Source: JANPCX01 sp031431125 (GTDB taxonomy: Bacteria > Pseudomonadota > Gammaproteobacteria > Burkholderiales > Burkholderiaceae_C). Taken from it: DNA of 64,000 nucleotides. A program made the position numbers and the translations under genes. Where the stretch lies: positions 20,145 to 84,144 of the forward strand of contig JANPCX010000018.1 in NCBI GenBank assembly GCA_031431125.1, given 5' to 3'. Shown here piece after piece: positions 35,269 through 44,228 of this stretch (its first letter is position 1; every line of letters starts with the position of its first letter). The notes under the pieces are model-generated. The model did no database searches, was not told where the DNA came from, and was given only the letters and a program-made list of their open reading frames with translations.

Positions 35269-36227
35269 GGTGGTGGCGAGGCGGGATCAACCGACGAGTC
35301 CGTGGCCCAAAAGTCATAGAAGTTGAACCAGTTGTAGGGTTCTGCACGGCACAAAGATTCGAGCAAAGCCACATAACGTGCCAACGCTTCTTGGATCAGT
35401 TGGTTGACCGGGGCACTGCCTGGTGCACCCACCGTGCGGAAATCGGCCACCTCAACGAAGTGCAGCTCATAACGTTTTCCTCCCAGGTAGATGCCCGCCA
35501 TGAACACTACTTGGCGACGCAGCATGGCCGCCAAACGAAAAGGCCCATCGGAAAAACAGGCGGGTCGGCCGAGGAAATTCAAACGCTTGACACCCGAGCG
35601 GTCGGAATGGCCGGGCAGGGTGCGGTCGGCCAGCAAGCCCGCTACACCGCCATCATCCAGCCAGCGGCGCAGCGCCAGCATGGCACTCGGACGCCCCAGC
35701 GCGATCGTATGCAGCTGGGCCTTGGGCGCCACTGCCGCCAACGCCGCGTTGATGAAGCGGGCGTTTTCCTCGAACATCAACATGGCGATGCGCGCGCCCT
35801 TGGTTTGTCCTCCTGCCCGCAGGGCTTCAAAACTCCCCAAATGGGCGCCCAGCAAAAACAAGCCGTCGCCGCGACCCACGGCCGCCAGCATGGCGTCGCC
35901 GCCGTGGGCGGTGACCTCGAACTCTTCGAAACGATCCTGAAGAAAATAAACCCGGTCGAGGACGCAAGCCGCGAAGTGATGAATGTGGCGGTAGACCTCG
36001 GCCCATCGAGCCGGGCGCTGCAGCACCCGGTTCAAGTAAGTGTGTGAAGCGCGGCGCGCCGTGCCGTGGAAGACAAAAAAATACAGGGCAATCGGGTGCA
36101 GCACCCAGCGCGACAGACGCCGTCCGGCGCCGATCGCTATCCAGCGCATCAAACTCAGCGCCAGCAGATTGGAGCGCTCCCGCTGGGCCGTCCAGTCGCC
36201 TGCGCGTGGGGGTTGAGTTTGGCTCAT
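35265..36227 (-). CDS. LpxL/HtrB-like acyltransferase
   Basis: A 320-residue membrane-linked acyltransferase of the lipid A late-acyltransferase family: G-x-x-L-L-G-A-H-L-G-S-F-E (the H-x4-E catalytic block) and later R-T-L-P-G-H-S-D. The second acyltransferase in the cluster, besides the PlsC-like one at 22988, would attach a further acyl group, probably the polyene itself, to the lipid core. ATGA overlaps join it to the hotdog gene and the LolA-like gene. Confidence 0.85.
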   Translation of the reverse strand: MSQTQPPRAGDWTAQRERSNLLALSLMRWIAIGAGRRLSRWVLHPIALYFFVFHGTARRASHTYLNRVLQRPARWAEVYRHIHHFAACVLDRVYFLQDRFEEFEVTAHGGDAMLAAVGRGDGLFLLGAHLGSFEALRAGGQTKGARIAMLMFEENARFINAALAAVAPKAQLHTIALGRPSAMLALRRWLDDGGVAGLLADRTLPGHSDRSGVKRLNFLGRPACFSDGPFRLAAMLRRQVVFMAGIYLGGKRYELHFVEVADFRTVGAPGSAPVNQLIQEALARYVALLESLCRAEPYNWFNFYDFWATDSSVDPASPPP

Positions 36228-36526
36228 GGCGGGCGTTCGAACTGACCCGAGGCGGCCAGGCGATCCCCTTCGCGCACTTCGAAACGCAGGCCACGTGGGC
36301 CAGGCACCAACTGCAAGGTGAGTTGCGCACCAGGCCGCACCGGTGCCAGAAACTTCACAGCCGAAATGCGTGGTGCGGTGCCCAGTTGCTTTGCCAATTC
36401 AGCTTCGCCCAGCGCCGCTTCCAGCACCTCGGCCAGCAGCGAGACGCCTGGCAGCAAGGGCTGCCCTGGGAAATGACCCGCAAAGGTCGGGTGATCCAGC
36501 GCGACGGTCAAGCTCAAGGCATACAT
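36224..36526 (-). CDS. Small hotdog dehydratase (FabZ-like, ApeI-like)
   Basis: A 100-residue single-hotdog protein with the FabA/FabZ-type motif D-H-P-T-F-A-G-H-F-P-G-x-P-x-x-P-G-V (11-28), including His12 and His18. It starts 16 bases after the AMP-ligase gene. It is the second dehydratase of the cluster. Its start at ATG 36526 is set by the family N-terminus. Confidence 0.82.
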   Translation of the reverse strand: MYALSLTVALDHPTFAGHFPGQPLLPGVSLLAEVLEAALGEAELAKQLGTAPRISAVKFLAPVRPGAQLTLQLVPGPRGLRFEVREGDRLAASGQFERPP

Positions 36527-36542
36527 ATCCAGACCTGTTGGG

Positions 36543-37958
36543 TCAAGTGGACGCAGTCGGAGGGGCTTTGCGCTGCGCAAGCACCTGCTGAGCCCATTGT
36601 GCAAAGTGCGCGGCAGGCAATTTTCCGGTGCTGGGCTCGCGCGGCAGGCTGTCCACGGCAATCACACGACGCGGCAAGAAGGCCGCATCAATGCGCTCGC
36701 GCAGTGCGTTGACGACGAAAGATTGCAGCTGCTGCGCTGCGATGCCCGGTGCAACGACGAAAGCAATTGGTCTGACCACGGCCTCTGGACCATTCTCATC
36801 GCTGTGGGTTGGGATGAAGAACGCGCCATCCTGCACGCCGGCAATGCTGTTCAAGTGGTAGTTCAGGTGGCCCAAAGAACTGCGTTTGCCGGCCATGTTG
36901 ATCAAGTCGTTCGAACGACCCAGCAACCGAAATGTGCGCGCATCTAACACTTCCAGCACGTCGGCCAGCGCAGTGGGTTGCGCCACATGGCCGCCCGAAA
37001 CCGACGACGCATCGCCATCGCCGCTGATCTGCAGCCCCTCGAATGTGCGCCATTCGGCCCCGGAAGTGGTTCGCCGCGTGGCCACTTGGCCGGCTTCCGT
37101 GCAGCCGTAAATTTCGAGCAACGGCGCCTCGAATGCGGCCTCGGCGCGTGCGGCCAGTTGGGGCGACAGCGGTGCAGTGGCGCACACCACCAAGTCGATG
37201 GCGGGAACGCTGACGCCGGATTCGAGCAGCATTTTCAGGTGGAAGGGCGTGGTGACCAACATGCAAGGGCGCGGCATCTGCTTGAGGGCAGCAGCGATGT
37301 CCGCGGGGTAGAAAGGCCGTGCCGCATCAAACGCGGCACCGGCCAACAAGGCCACCAGCACGGTCGATTCAAAGCCGTACATGTGCTGCGCGGGTACCGT
37401 CGCCACCAGATTCACACCGATCAAATCGCGCCGCCCCATCGCACGAGCCAACTCTTGCGCTTCGGCATGGATGTTCTGATGCAACAAGCCCCAGTGTTTG
37501 CTGTGCGGCACCGGCGTGCCGGTGGAACCGGAGGTCAACACTTGGGCCGCCAACGCGTCATGCGGTATCCGGGGCAGGCCGGGCACTTCGCCGGACGACA
37601 GCGGCATGTGTTCCTCGGCGTATAAAACGCTGGGCACCGGCAACTCGCCAGCAGACACAAGGTGCGAGCGGTCCCGCATGCAATAGGTGTGAGCAAACCC
37701 ATCGCGCAAGCGAGTCACCATGTCAACGGTGTGGTTGGGGGGCAGCAAATTGTGTTGACCGCGCACCAAGGCTGCACCGAGGCCCACCGCGAAACGATAA
37801 CGATCACCGGTCAGGTTCAACATCGGTCCTCGATCGGGCAAGCGCGTCGCCAGTGCCTGGACATCGGTCAAGTACTGAAGTCGCGAGATGGCCCGTCCTT
37901 GCGACCAAGCCAGCGGGGCGGCGAGCTCGTCTGCCCAGATCAATGGCGCCGTGCTCAT
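36543..37958 (-). CDS. AMP-dependent acyl/aryl ligase (ApeH-like)
   Basis: A 471-residue adenylating enzyme with the P-loop-like L-T-S-G-S-T-G-T-P (141-149), the A8/A5 blocks E-I-Y-G-C-T-E-A-G-Q and L-L-G-R-S-N-D-L-I-N, and the catalytic Lys in S-T-G-K-L-P near the C-terminus. It should activate the hydroxybenzoate starter as an acyl-AMP and load it on an ACP. The ATG at 37958 overlaps the membrane-protein stop. It is shorter than typical acyl-CoA synthetases, as expected for ApeH. Confidence 0.88.
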   Translation of the reverse strand: MSTAPLIWADELAAPLAWSQGRAISRLQYLTDVQALATRLPDRGPMLNLTGDRYRFAVGLGAALVRGQHNLLPPNHTVDMVTRLRDGFAHTYCMRDRSHLVSAGELPVPSVLYAEEHMPLSSGEVPGLPRIPHDALAAQVLTSGSTGTPVPHSKHWGLLHQNIHAEAQELARAMGRRDLIGVNLVATVPAQHMYGFESTVLVALLAGAAFDAARPFYPADIAAALKQMPRPCMLVTTPFHLKMLLESGVSVPAIDLVVCATAPLSPQLAARAEAAFEAPLLEIYGCTEAGQVATRRTTSGAEWRTFEGLQISGDGDASSVSGGHVAQPTALADVLEVLDARTFRLLGRSNDLINMAGKRSSLGHLNYHLNSIAGVQDGAFFIPTHSDENGPEAVVRPIAFVVAPGIAAQQLQSFVVNALRERIDAAFLPRRVIAVDSLPREPSTGKLPAAHFAQWAQQVLAQRKAPPTAST

Positions 37959-38626
37959 GCCCGCGGTTCGTCGGACTGCGCCCGAGGGGGCTCTTCGCCG
38001 GTGTGCATATAGGAGCGAATCGCCTCGGCCACGGTGGTGCGCTTGAACTCGGGGTGCCAGCGGTAGCGCAACAGGAATTCGCCCACAAACATCAGGCCCG
38101 CTGCCGCCGGCGTCAAAAAGTTGGCAAACAAGGCCCACCAGTCAAAGGGCGCAAAAACAAACAAAGCCACAGACACAAGCACCATGGCGATAAAAAAGAC
38201 CGTCCACGTCACCGTCACTTTACGGGTGTAGACCACCATGTCGGGCGTGATATGTCCCCCGTGGACACGCCTGGCCAACACCGTAATCAACGGCGTGCAC
38301 CCTTGTTTTAGCGTGGAGCCAAAACCCAGCGCCAGGAAAAAATGAACGCCGACGTGTTGTGCGAGGTAGAGCACAGGCGCTGGAATTTGCCAGCCTGCCA
38401 AGGCCTGCCAACAAAGCAACACGACGGAGGCCCCAGCGGCCGCCCCCAACCAGCGATTACCGGCCCGCCAACTGCCCAGGGCCAAGAGCACCAGCATGGG
38501 ACCCAACACCCCAACAACACTCCAGGCCGAACCCTTGGCCTGGGTCATCAACCAATAGGAGCCGAGCACATAGACAGCGCCAAAAGCCGCGATCGCGACA
38601 GCGCGCAAGCCGAAGGGATGCAACAT
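37955..38626 (-). CDS. Cluster membrane protein (COG4648-like)
   Basis: A 223-residue integral membrane protein with six to seven hydrophobic segments and a soluble C-terminal tail (F-V-G-E-F-L-L-R-Y-R-W-H-P-E-F). It matches the small membrane protein found beside the ACP and ligase genes in aryl polyene clusters, whose role is unknown. ATG 38626 lies 13 bases after the ACP stop; an in-frame upstream start at 38662 would overlap the ACP. Confidence 0.75.
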   Translation of the reverse strand: MLHPFGLRAVAIAAFGAVYVLGSYWLMTQAKGSAWSVVGVLGPMLVLLALGSWRAGNRWLGAAAGASVVLLCWQALAGWQIPAPVLYLAQHVGVHFFLALGFGSTLKQGCTPLITVLARRVHGGHITPDMVVYTRKVTVTWTVFFIAMVLVSVALFVFAPFDWWALFANFLTPAAAGLMFVGEFLLRYRWHPEFKRTTVAEAIRSYMHTGEEPPRAQSDEPRA

Positions 38627-38639
38627 GGGTGCGCCGCGT

Positions 38640-38909
38640 TCAGCCGACGCGGTGCGTGGCAATGTGTTCGGTCAGGCTCGCCAGCGAGGTGAAGATGCGC
38701 ACGTTGTCTTGGTCATCAGACCGCAACTGAAATCCATAACGCTGCGACACCACCAGGGCGACTTCCAGAATGTCGATCGAATCCAGGCCCAAGCCTTCGC
38801 CATACAGCGGCGCTTGCGGGTCGATCGACTCGGGTGAGATCTCCAAGTTCAGCGCTTCGACCAACAATGCGGCGACTTCGTTTTGCAGTGCAGTATGGGG
38901 GGGGGTCAT
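38640..38909 (-). CDS. Acyl carrier protein 2
   Basis: An 89-residue carrier with phosphopantetheine Ser in G-L-D-S-I-D (S44). It heads the long minus-strand operon (38909 down to 26775), where neighbouring genes overlap or lie within about 40 bases of each other. It likely holds the growing polyene or its starter, next to the ligase that loads it. Confidence 0.9.
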   Translation of the reverse strand: MTPPHTALQNEVAALLVEALNLEISPESIDPQAPLYGEGLGLDSIDILEVALVVSQRYGFQLRSDDQDNVRIFTSLASLTEHIATHRVG

Positions 38910-39082
38910 GGGTTACTAACGGTGAAAACGCCGGCACCGGCGCGGCGAGAAGCCGACGTCAATCGGCCTGACAAGGCCATGTTGTTTGACCCATGGCGAA
39001 CCTGTCAGTTTACCAAACACCCCAAGCAGCCAAGCACGGTTACAGGTGCCCCCATCGGTAGGAGGGGACGCCGCGGCGCCCC
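38910..39082. other. Intergenic gap within the polyene cluster
   Basis: This 173-base gap separates the halogenase 2 gene from ACP2, both on the minus strand, so it is the likely promoter region for the long minus operon. A clear -10/-35 pair was not found by eye. A run of seven G residues occurs near 38898 at the ACP start. Confidence 0.35.
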
Positions 39083-40735
39083 TCAGGCGGCGGCCAGCAG
39101 CATGGGCAGGTCGGGCGCAGGCGCTGCCTCGCCCCATTCGCTGAGCAACAAAAGCAGCGGTGACGCGTCGAGTTCAGGGTACTCGGCGCAGGCACGGCCG
39201 AGAATTTCTCGTGCCAGTGTGTTCAATTGGGCGGTGGAGTTACAAATGCGACGCTGAAAGGCTGCATCGTCGTCCTGCGGGTCATGCAAGCTTTTGTTCA
39301 GGTCTGAGAACCAGGGCAAGGCCGCTTGGTCCAGCATCACGGCAGGATTACGTTTGTGGCTGCGCGAGGACCAATCGCGCAAAAACGCCTGAATCGCGAA
39401 ATTCAGCTTTTGGCAGTGCGCCAACTCGCCGCGCAGCTTGGACATCATGCCCAGGTCGGTCAAGCGATGCTGCACAAAAAACTGGGCTAAGACGCCCCAG
39501 TAGTAGGTGTAGTCCCAGATGACCTTGACGGGCAACACTTCTGCGTCGCCAAAGATGGGGTATTGGTCGACATAGAGCGCCAAGGTGCTCTCATAGAACG
39601 AGTGGTAGAGCTGATCAAAGAGTTGGGCTCGGGCCCCCAACGATTGACCGGCTCGGTCGAGGGCGATCAGCTCGGTGATGTAGGTGTTGGAGATGGCGAT
39701 GAAGTCACTGCCCGGCGAGTAAAACGGATCCAGAAAAAGACCGGCCTCTCCGGTCAGCGCCCACCGTTGGTCGGAGAACACCTGTTTGCAGCCGTAGGAG
39801 AAACGCTTGAAGAAGGCGAAGTCCTGCAGAAGCTCACGTTTGCCGTTCAGCTCGTCAAACAGCCGAGGTTGGAATTTCTCAAACCAGACCATGGCTTTTT
39901 CAAACGTGTCCATGGTGTCTAAGGGGTGCAGGCGCGGGTCCGCCACGATGCCCACCGAATGTGAGCCCGAGGCCAAGGGGATCAGCCACACCCAGTAACC
40001 GGCGCCAACCAAATGGTTGGTGGACAACCAACGCGCTTGTGGATTGCAGCGTTCGCGCCAGGCGGTGTTGTCGCTCCAGTCATCAATGCAGATGCGGTCC
40101 TTGATGCGAAACCAGATGGCGTGCGCCTCATGCGTATTGGTTTGTGCCAAGCCCAGCTTGCGTTTGAGTAAGCCCACGCGACCACTGGCGTCAACCACCC
40201 AGCGGGCTAGGGTGGTGTGTTCGGCGCCGCCGTGAGCATAGGCGACGCGGTGCGCTGCAGGCCCATCTGTGGGCAGTGTGCCGTTGCGTTTTTCGGCGAG
40301 TTCGACTTGCCTGACCGTGGCGTTGTCGATGAACTTCACGCCCTGCTTTTGTGCTTCTTCGGCCAAAAAGTTCTCAAAGATGCCGCGGTCAATTTGATAG
40401 CTGGGCACGGGCAGTGGGCGGCTGGCCCCAATCTCTGTAACCTGGTCGATGTCTCGACGACCTTCTGAAAAGAAAAACCTGAAACCAAACTTGCGCAGCT
40501 GCTTTTCCATCAAGTGCTTGCCCAGGCCCAGTACCGCGTCGAAATAGTGAGCGCCAATTTCGACCGATGACTCACCGACTTTGTGCGCGGCGATGGGCAC
40601 GGGATGGCTCCGACGCTCCAAGACGAGCACGTCAAGGTCGCCGAAACGTTGCTTCAGCTGCAAAGCCAGGGTCAAACCGGCCAAGCCGCCGCCCAAAATC
40701 AAGACATCGTGTTCGGTGGGGGTGGCGTCGTTCAT
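39083..40735 (-). CDS. Flavin-dependent halogenase-like oxidoreductase 2
   Basis: A 550-residue FAD enzyme, longer than halogenase 1 by about 110 residues at the C-terminus. It has G-G-G-L-A-G (15-20), the halogenase marker W-V-W-L-I-P (248-253) and K-F-G-F-R-F (K82), which matches the K-W-G-V-E-F block of halogenase 1. L-F-L-D-P-F-Y-S-P-G resembles the late halogenase motif. The ATGA start overlaps the chain-length-factor gene upstream. Activity as a halogenase is likely but unproven. Confidence 0.8.
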   Translation of the reverse strand: MNDATPTEHDVLILGGGLAGLTLALQLKQRFGDLDVLVLERRSHPVPIAAHKVGESSVEIGAHYFDAVLGLGKHLMEKQLRKFGFRFFFSEGRRDIDQVTEIGASRPLPVPSYQIDRGIFENFLAEEAQKQGVKFIDNATVRQVELAEKRNGTLPTDGPAAHRVAYAHGGAEHTTLARWVVDASGRVGLLKRKLGLAQTNTHEAHAIWFRIKDRICIDDWSDNTAWRERCNPQARWLSTNHLVGAGYWVWLIPLASGSHSVGIVADPRLHPLDTMDTFEKAMVWFEKFQPRLFDELNGKRELLQDFAFFKRFSYGCKQVFSDQRWALTGEAGLFLDPFYSPGSDFIAISNTYITELIALDRAGQSLGARAQLFDQLYHSFYESTLALYVDQYPIFGDAEVLPVKVIWDYTYYWGVLAQFFVQHRLTDLGMMSKLRGELAHCQKLNFAIQAFLRDWSSRSHKRNPAVMLDQAALPWFSDLNKSLHDPQDDDAAFQRRICNSTAQLNTLAREILGRACAEYPELDASPLLLLLSEWGEAAPAPDLPMLLAAA

Positions 40736-41619
40736 GAAACTTGGTTAGTAAAAAGCGAGTGGGCGGGGTGAGCACAGGCCCGTAACTGGACGTGCAAGCT
40801 TTGGGATGATGACAGAGGCAGGACCACGGTGTCCATCTGGCCATCGTTTGGCGTGCATCCACGGCACGCGGCCAGCGCCTCCATCAAGGGAAGTACTTCC
40901 TTCATGCCGTGTGAGGCCAGACCGGACGATGCCACTGTGTGACAAAGCGTGGGCGTCGCATCCGATAGGGACTGCAAACTGATGGAGAGCGCGCACCAGC
41001 TGGTTGCTCTGGCACGTGGGCTGAGCACCAATCCAACCGCCAAGGGCCCGCGGCTTGCTGCCACGTCGGCCAATGGGCCTGTTGCGGCCATGTCATAGCC
41101 CACCAGCAACACAGTTTGCCCGTCGGCCACGGCCTGCAGAGCCGCTTCGAAAAGGCCTGCTGTGAAACTGTGGTCAAAGGCGCTCAACGCGGTGCTGGTT
41201 TGTCGGCAACCAGTGGCGATGGCCCAGTAACCTGCGGGTGCGTTGTGAACCGAGTTGATGAACTTCGTGGGCGACACCAACAGCGGCCCCTGGATCAACG
41301 CGCGACACATGGCGTCGTTGATGGTGAGGTCGCCGTGGACGGACGTGAACACCGTGGGCAGCTCTGCGGCGTTCAGGCCGGACATCGCCGCCGCCGCCGT
41401 TGCCACCTCCAATGCCAATGCGACGGTGGCTGGGGCACGCCGCCTTTCGGCGGGCGTGAGCAAACTCGGTGATGGCGCGTGCAACAACGAACGCGAGGGG
41501 TTCAAACCGTCGCCAATACCCGTCGACTGTGTGAGCAAGGCGTCTTGGGCCGCAGTCCAGTTGGGCCAATCGGGTGTCCACAACGCGATGCCGTCGACAA
41601 ATAAACTCAAAGGCATCAT
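40732..41619 (-). CDS. Ketosynthase chain-length factor 2 (ApeC-like)
   Basis: A 295-residue paralogue of the chain-length factor at 28623. The active-site region is V-H-N-A-P-A-G-Y-W, without a Cys. The P-A-E-R-R-R-A-P-A-T-V-A-L-A block is shared with the first copy. It overlaps the ketosynthase gene upstream by ATGA and the halogenase 2 gene downstream by ATGA, giving a KS-CLF-halogenase mini-operon. Confidence 0.85.
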   Translation of the reverse strand: MMPLSLFVDGIALWTPDWPNWTAAQDALLTQSTGIGDGLNPSRSLLHAPSPSLLTPAERRRAPATVALALEVATAAAAMSGLNAAELPTVFTSVHGDLTINDAMCRALIQGPLLVSPTKFINSVHNAPAGYWAIATGCRQTSTALSAFDHSFTAGLFEAALQAVADGQTVLLVGYDMAATGPLADVAASRGPLAVGLVLSPRARATSWCALSISLQSLSDATPTLCHTVASSGLASHGMKEVLPLMEALAACRGCTPNDGQMDTVVLPLSSSQSLHVQLRACAHPAHSLFTNQVS

Positions 41620-42824
41620 GAGCGCCCCCCCCTGGGCGGGCCGCCACCAAACACCAACACACAGTTGCTGCCGCCAAAGCCAAAGGCATTGCTCATCGCG
41701 ATGCGCACCTGCCCCGACGTTGGTCGGCGCTGAATCTGAGGACCGCACACAGCGTCCAAGGTTTCGGTGTTTGCGGTGCCAGGCATCAATCCAGTCTCAA
41801 TCGCCAACAGGCAATAGGCTGCGCCGAGCACACCGGCCGTGCCCAGTGTGTGGCCCGTCAAACCCTTGGTGGAGCAGGCATGGGTTTCTGCGGCGAACCG
41901 CCTGGCCACCAGTTGTGCCTCGACATCGTCGTTCTGTCGGCTGGCGGTTCCATGCAGATGCAAGAACTGGATGTCCTGCGTTTGCAGCGCTGCTCGCGCC
42001 AAAGCATCGTTGAGCGCCTGCTCTGCACCGGCACCCTCGGGGTGAGGCGCTGACATGTGATGCGCGTCGCTCGACTCGCCATAACCCAGCAACTGCAGCG
42101 CGCCAGGCCCCCGCTCCAACAGCACGAAGCCGGCTGCTTCCCCCAAACTGATCCCGCTGCGGTGGGCGTCGAAGGGGCGGCAGGGCTTGGGGGACAACAG
42201 CTGTAACGCGTGAAAACCGAACAGCACATTGCCGCACAGCGTGTCCACCCCGCCCACGACCACGGCATCGACGACGCCCAAGCGCAGCCAACGTTCGGCC
42301 ACGGCGAAGGCTTTTGCGCCGGATGAGCACGCGGTGGAAAGCGTCACACAAGGGCCCGCGATATGGAGTGCGGTTTGTACAAACGCTCCCAAGGAATGCA
42401 AGGTGTGCAGCTTGGGGTCGCGCAAGTGCAGCGGAAACCTGCCCTCGCCATCAAGCCCAGCGTAGGCTTCTTCCGTCACCCCAATGCTGGAGGTCGATGT
42501 GCCCACCACCACGCCGACGCGCTCAGCACTGTGACGGCGTACGGCTTGCCCAGCCGCGTGGAGAAAATCGTCAGCCAACAGGCCCTGCCACGCAAGACGG
42601 TTGCTGCGGCAGTCCCATGACATCAAAGACGGGGGCAACGCAAGTTCCAGGCCCGGCACCTGACCGACCCAGGTCGGCAAGGGCTGTGCGCCGAAACCGT
42701 TGCTCCGCAGGCCGCTGCGCTCGGTTCGGGCTCCCTCTGCCAAGGCCGCCTTGCCAGCCCCCAAAGCGGATGTTGCGGTGTATGCGCAAATCTGAACGGG
42801 AGAAATTTGGGACGGCGAAGGCAC
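41616..42824 (-). CDS. Beta-ketoacyl-ACP synthase (ApeO-like), pair 2
   Basis: A 402-residue ketosynthase with the triad intact: Cys in S-T-A-C-S-S-G, His in H-L-H-G-T-A-S, and K-G-L-T-G-H-T-L-G-T-A-G. It is a paralogue of the 29432 enzyme (shared T-A-T-S-A-L-G-A-G start and D-A-H-H-M-S-A-P-H-P-E-G-A-G). There is no ATG: GTG 42824 is chosen by comparison with the paralogue, while GTG 42869 would add 15 residues with no family match. It is the outermost gene on the right of the cluster. Confidence 0.88.
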   Translation of the reverse strand: MPSPSQISPVQICAYTATSALGAGKAALAEGARTERSGLRSNGFGAQPLPTWVGQVPGLELALPPSLMSWDCRSNRLAWQGLLADDFLHAAGQAVRRHSAERVGVVVGTSTSSIGVTEEAYAGLDGEGRFPLHLRDPKLHTLHSLGAFVQTALHIAGPCVTLSTACSSGAKAFAVAERWLRLGVVDAVVVGGVDTLCGNVLFGFHALQLLSPKPCRPFDAHRSGISLGEAAGFVLLERGPGALQLLGYGESSDAHHMSAPHPEGAGAEQALNDALARAALQTQDIQFLHLHGTASRQNDDVEAQLVARRFAAETHACSTKGLTGHTLGTAGVLGAAYCLLAIETGLMPGTANTETLDAVCGPQIQRRPTSGQVRIAMSNAFGFGGSNCVLVFGGGPPRGGRS

Positions 42825-43018
42825 TGCGGAGAAATACTTTTGGAAACGATCAAAGTATAGGAAAGCCACGAGCCCGCGCGGCCAACAAGGCCATTGCTGG
42901 TGGAAAATCTCCCCTCTTTTGCACCGTGCTTCATGCCATCTTGGTGTCGTGAGTGGCTCGACACCCGCAGGATCTCTTCGCTGACGAGTTGCCGTTTAAT
43001 CGGTTGATACGACAAACC

Positions 43019-44224
43019 ATGACCATGACCACGACCGAAATTTTTTTGATCGCCATGCTGATCATCTTCAGCTTGCCTTATTTGATATGGCGGCTGGGGC
43101 GGACAGACTACTTTGCGCCCTTGGTGGTCGTCCAAATCATCACCGGCATCTTGCTCGGCCCCGGCATTCTGGGGGCGTTGTTCCCGGACTACTACAACTT
43201 CGTCTTCAGCCCACCGGTGATCCAATCATTGAACGGCGTGGCTTGGTGGGCCGTGATGCTGTTCGTATGGATTGCTGGCATTGAGCTCGACCTGAAACAG
43301 GCCTGGAAGCACCGCATGGAAACCGGTGTTACCGCAGGCCTGGCGCTGCTCGTGCCACTGGTCTTTGGCTGTGTCGTGGCAGTGGGCCTGTTGATGTTCC
43401 CAGGCTGGGTGGGCGAGAAAGCGCGGCAGTGGCAGTTTGTTCTGGGCATCGGCATGGCCTGTGCGGTGACCGCGCTGCCGATCTTGATCTTGCTCATGGA
43501 GAAGATGCACATCTTGCGCGAACCCGTGGGTCAGCGGATTTTGCGTTATGCCAGCGTGGACGACATTGCCATTTGGGGCGTGCTGGCCTTGATCTTGATG
43601 GATTGGCAGCGGGTTGGGAAACAGGTGGGCTTTTTGGCAGCGTTTGCGCTCTTGGGATGGGGCTTTCGCAAGCTCATGGTCAGTGTGCCCGAGCGCGACC
43701 GCTGGTACCTTGGCCTGATTTGGCTCGCCGCCTGCGGCATTGGTGCCGACTGGTCAGGCTTGCACTACATGGTCGGTGCGTTCCTGGCGGGGGCCATCAT
43801 GGACGCCGACTGGTTTGACCAAAAACAAATGGACAACCTACGCCACAACGTTTTGTTGGTCATCATGCCCGTGTTTTTCCTGAGCACGGGCTTGCGCACC
43901 AACTGGGACGTGGGCGGCGCCGCCGTGTTCTTGGCAGCGGCGATGTTGCTGCTGGCCTCGGTCAGCGGCAAGTTACTCGGTGTTCACGTCGCAGGCCGGA
44001 TTTTGAAGTGGCAACCAGGCGAGGCATCGTTGATTGGCTGGTTGCTCCAGACCAAAGCCTTGATCATGATCATCTTCGCCAATGTGCTGCTCGACAAAGC
44101 CATCATCACCAGCGAAACCTTCACGGCGCTGCTCTTAATGGCGGTGGCCAGCACCATGCTCACCGTGCCGGTGGTGACGCCCAAGCTGCTGCGGCTGAAA
44201 GAGGTGGTTTTTCGTTCGCGTTGA
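43019..44224 (+). CDS. Cation:proton antiporter, CPA2-type
   Basis: A 401-residue membrane protein with about 12 helices matching the Na+/H+ exchanger domain (KefB/NhaP-like CPA2): L-G-P-G-I-L-G near residue 47, G-I-E-L-D-L, A-S-V-D-D-I-A-I-W-G (the ion-binding helix with Asp-Asp), and M-P-V-F-F-L-S-T-G-L. No TrkA-N domain follows, so it is the short form. It diverges from the ketosynthase gene across about 190 bases. ATG 43019 or ATG 43025 begins it; no strong ribosome site decides. Confidence 0.85.
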   Translation: MTMTTTEIFLIAMLIIFSLPYLIWRLGRTDYFAPLVVVQIITGILLGPGILGALFPDYYNFVFSPPVIQSLNGVAWWAVMLFVWIAGIELDLKQAWKHRMETGVTAGLALLVPLVFGCVVAVGLLMFPGWVGEKARQWQFVLGIGMACAVTALPILILLMEKMHILREPVGQRILRYASVDDIAIWGVLALILMDWQRVGKQVGFLAAFALLGWGFRKLMVSVPERDRWYLGLIWLAACGIGADWSGLHYMVGAFLAGAIMDADWFDQKQMDNLRHNVLLVIMPVFFLSTGLRTNWDVGGAAVFLAAAMLLLASVSGKLLGVHVAGRILKWQPGEASLIGWLLQTKALIMIIFANVLLDKAIITSETFTALLLMAVASTMLTVPVVTPKLLRLKEVVFRSR

Positions 44225-44228
44225 AGCC

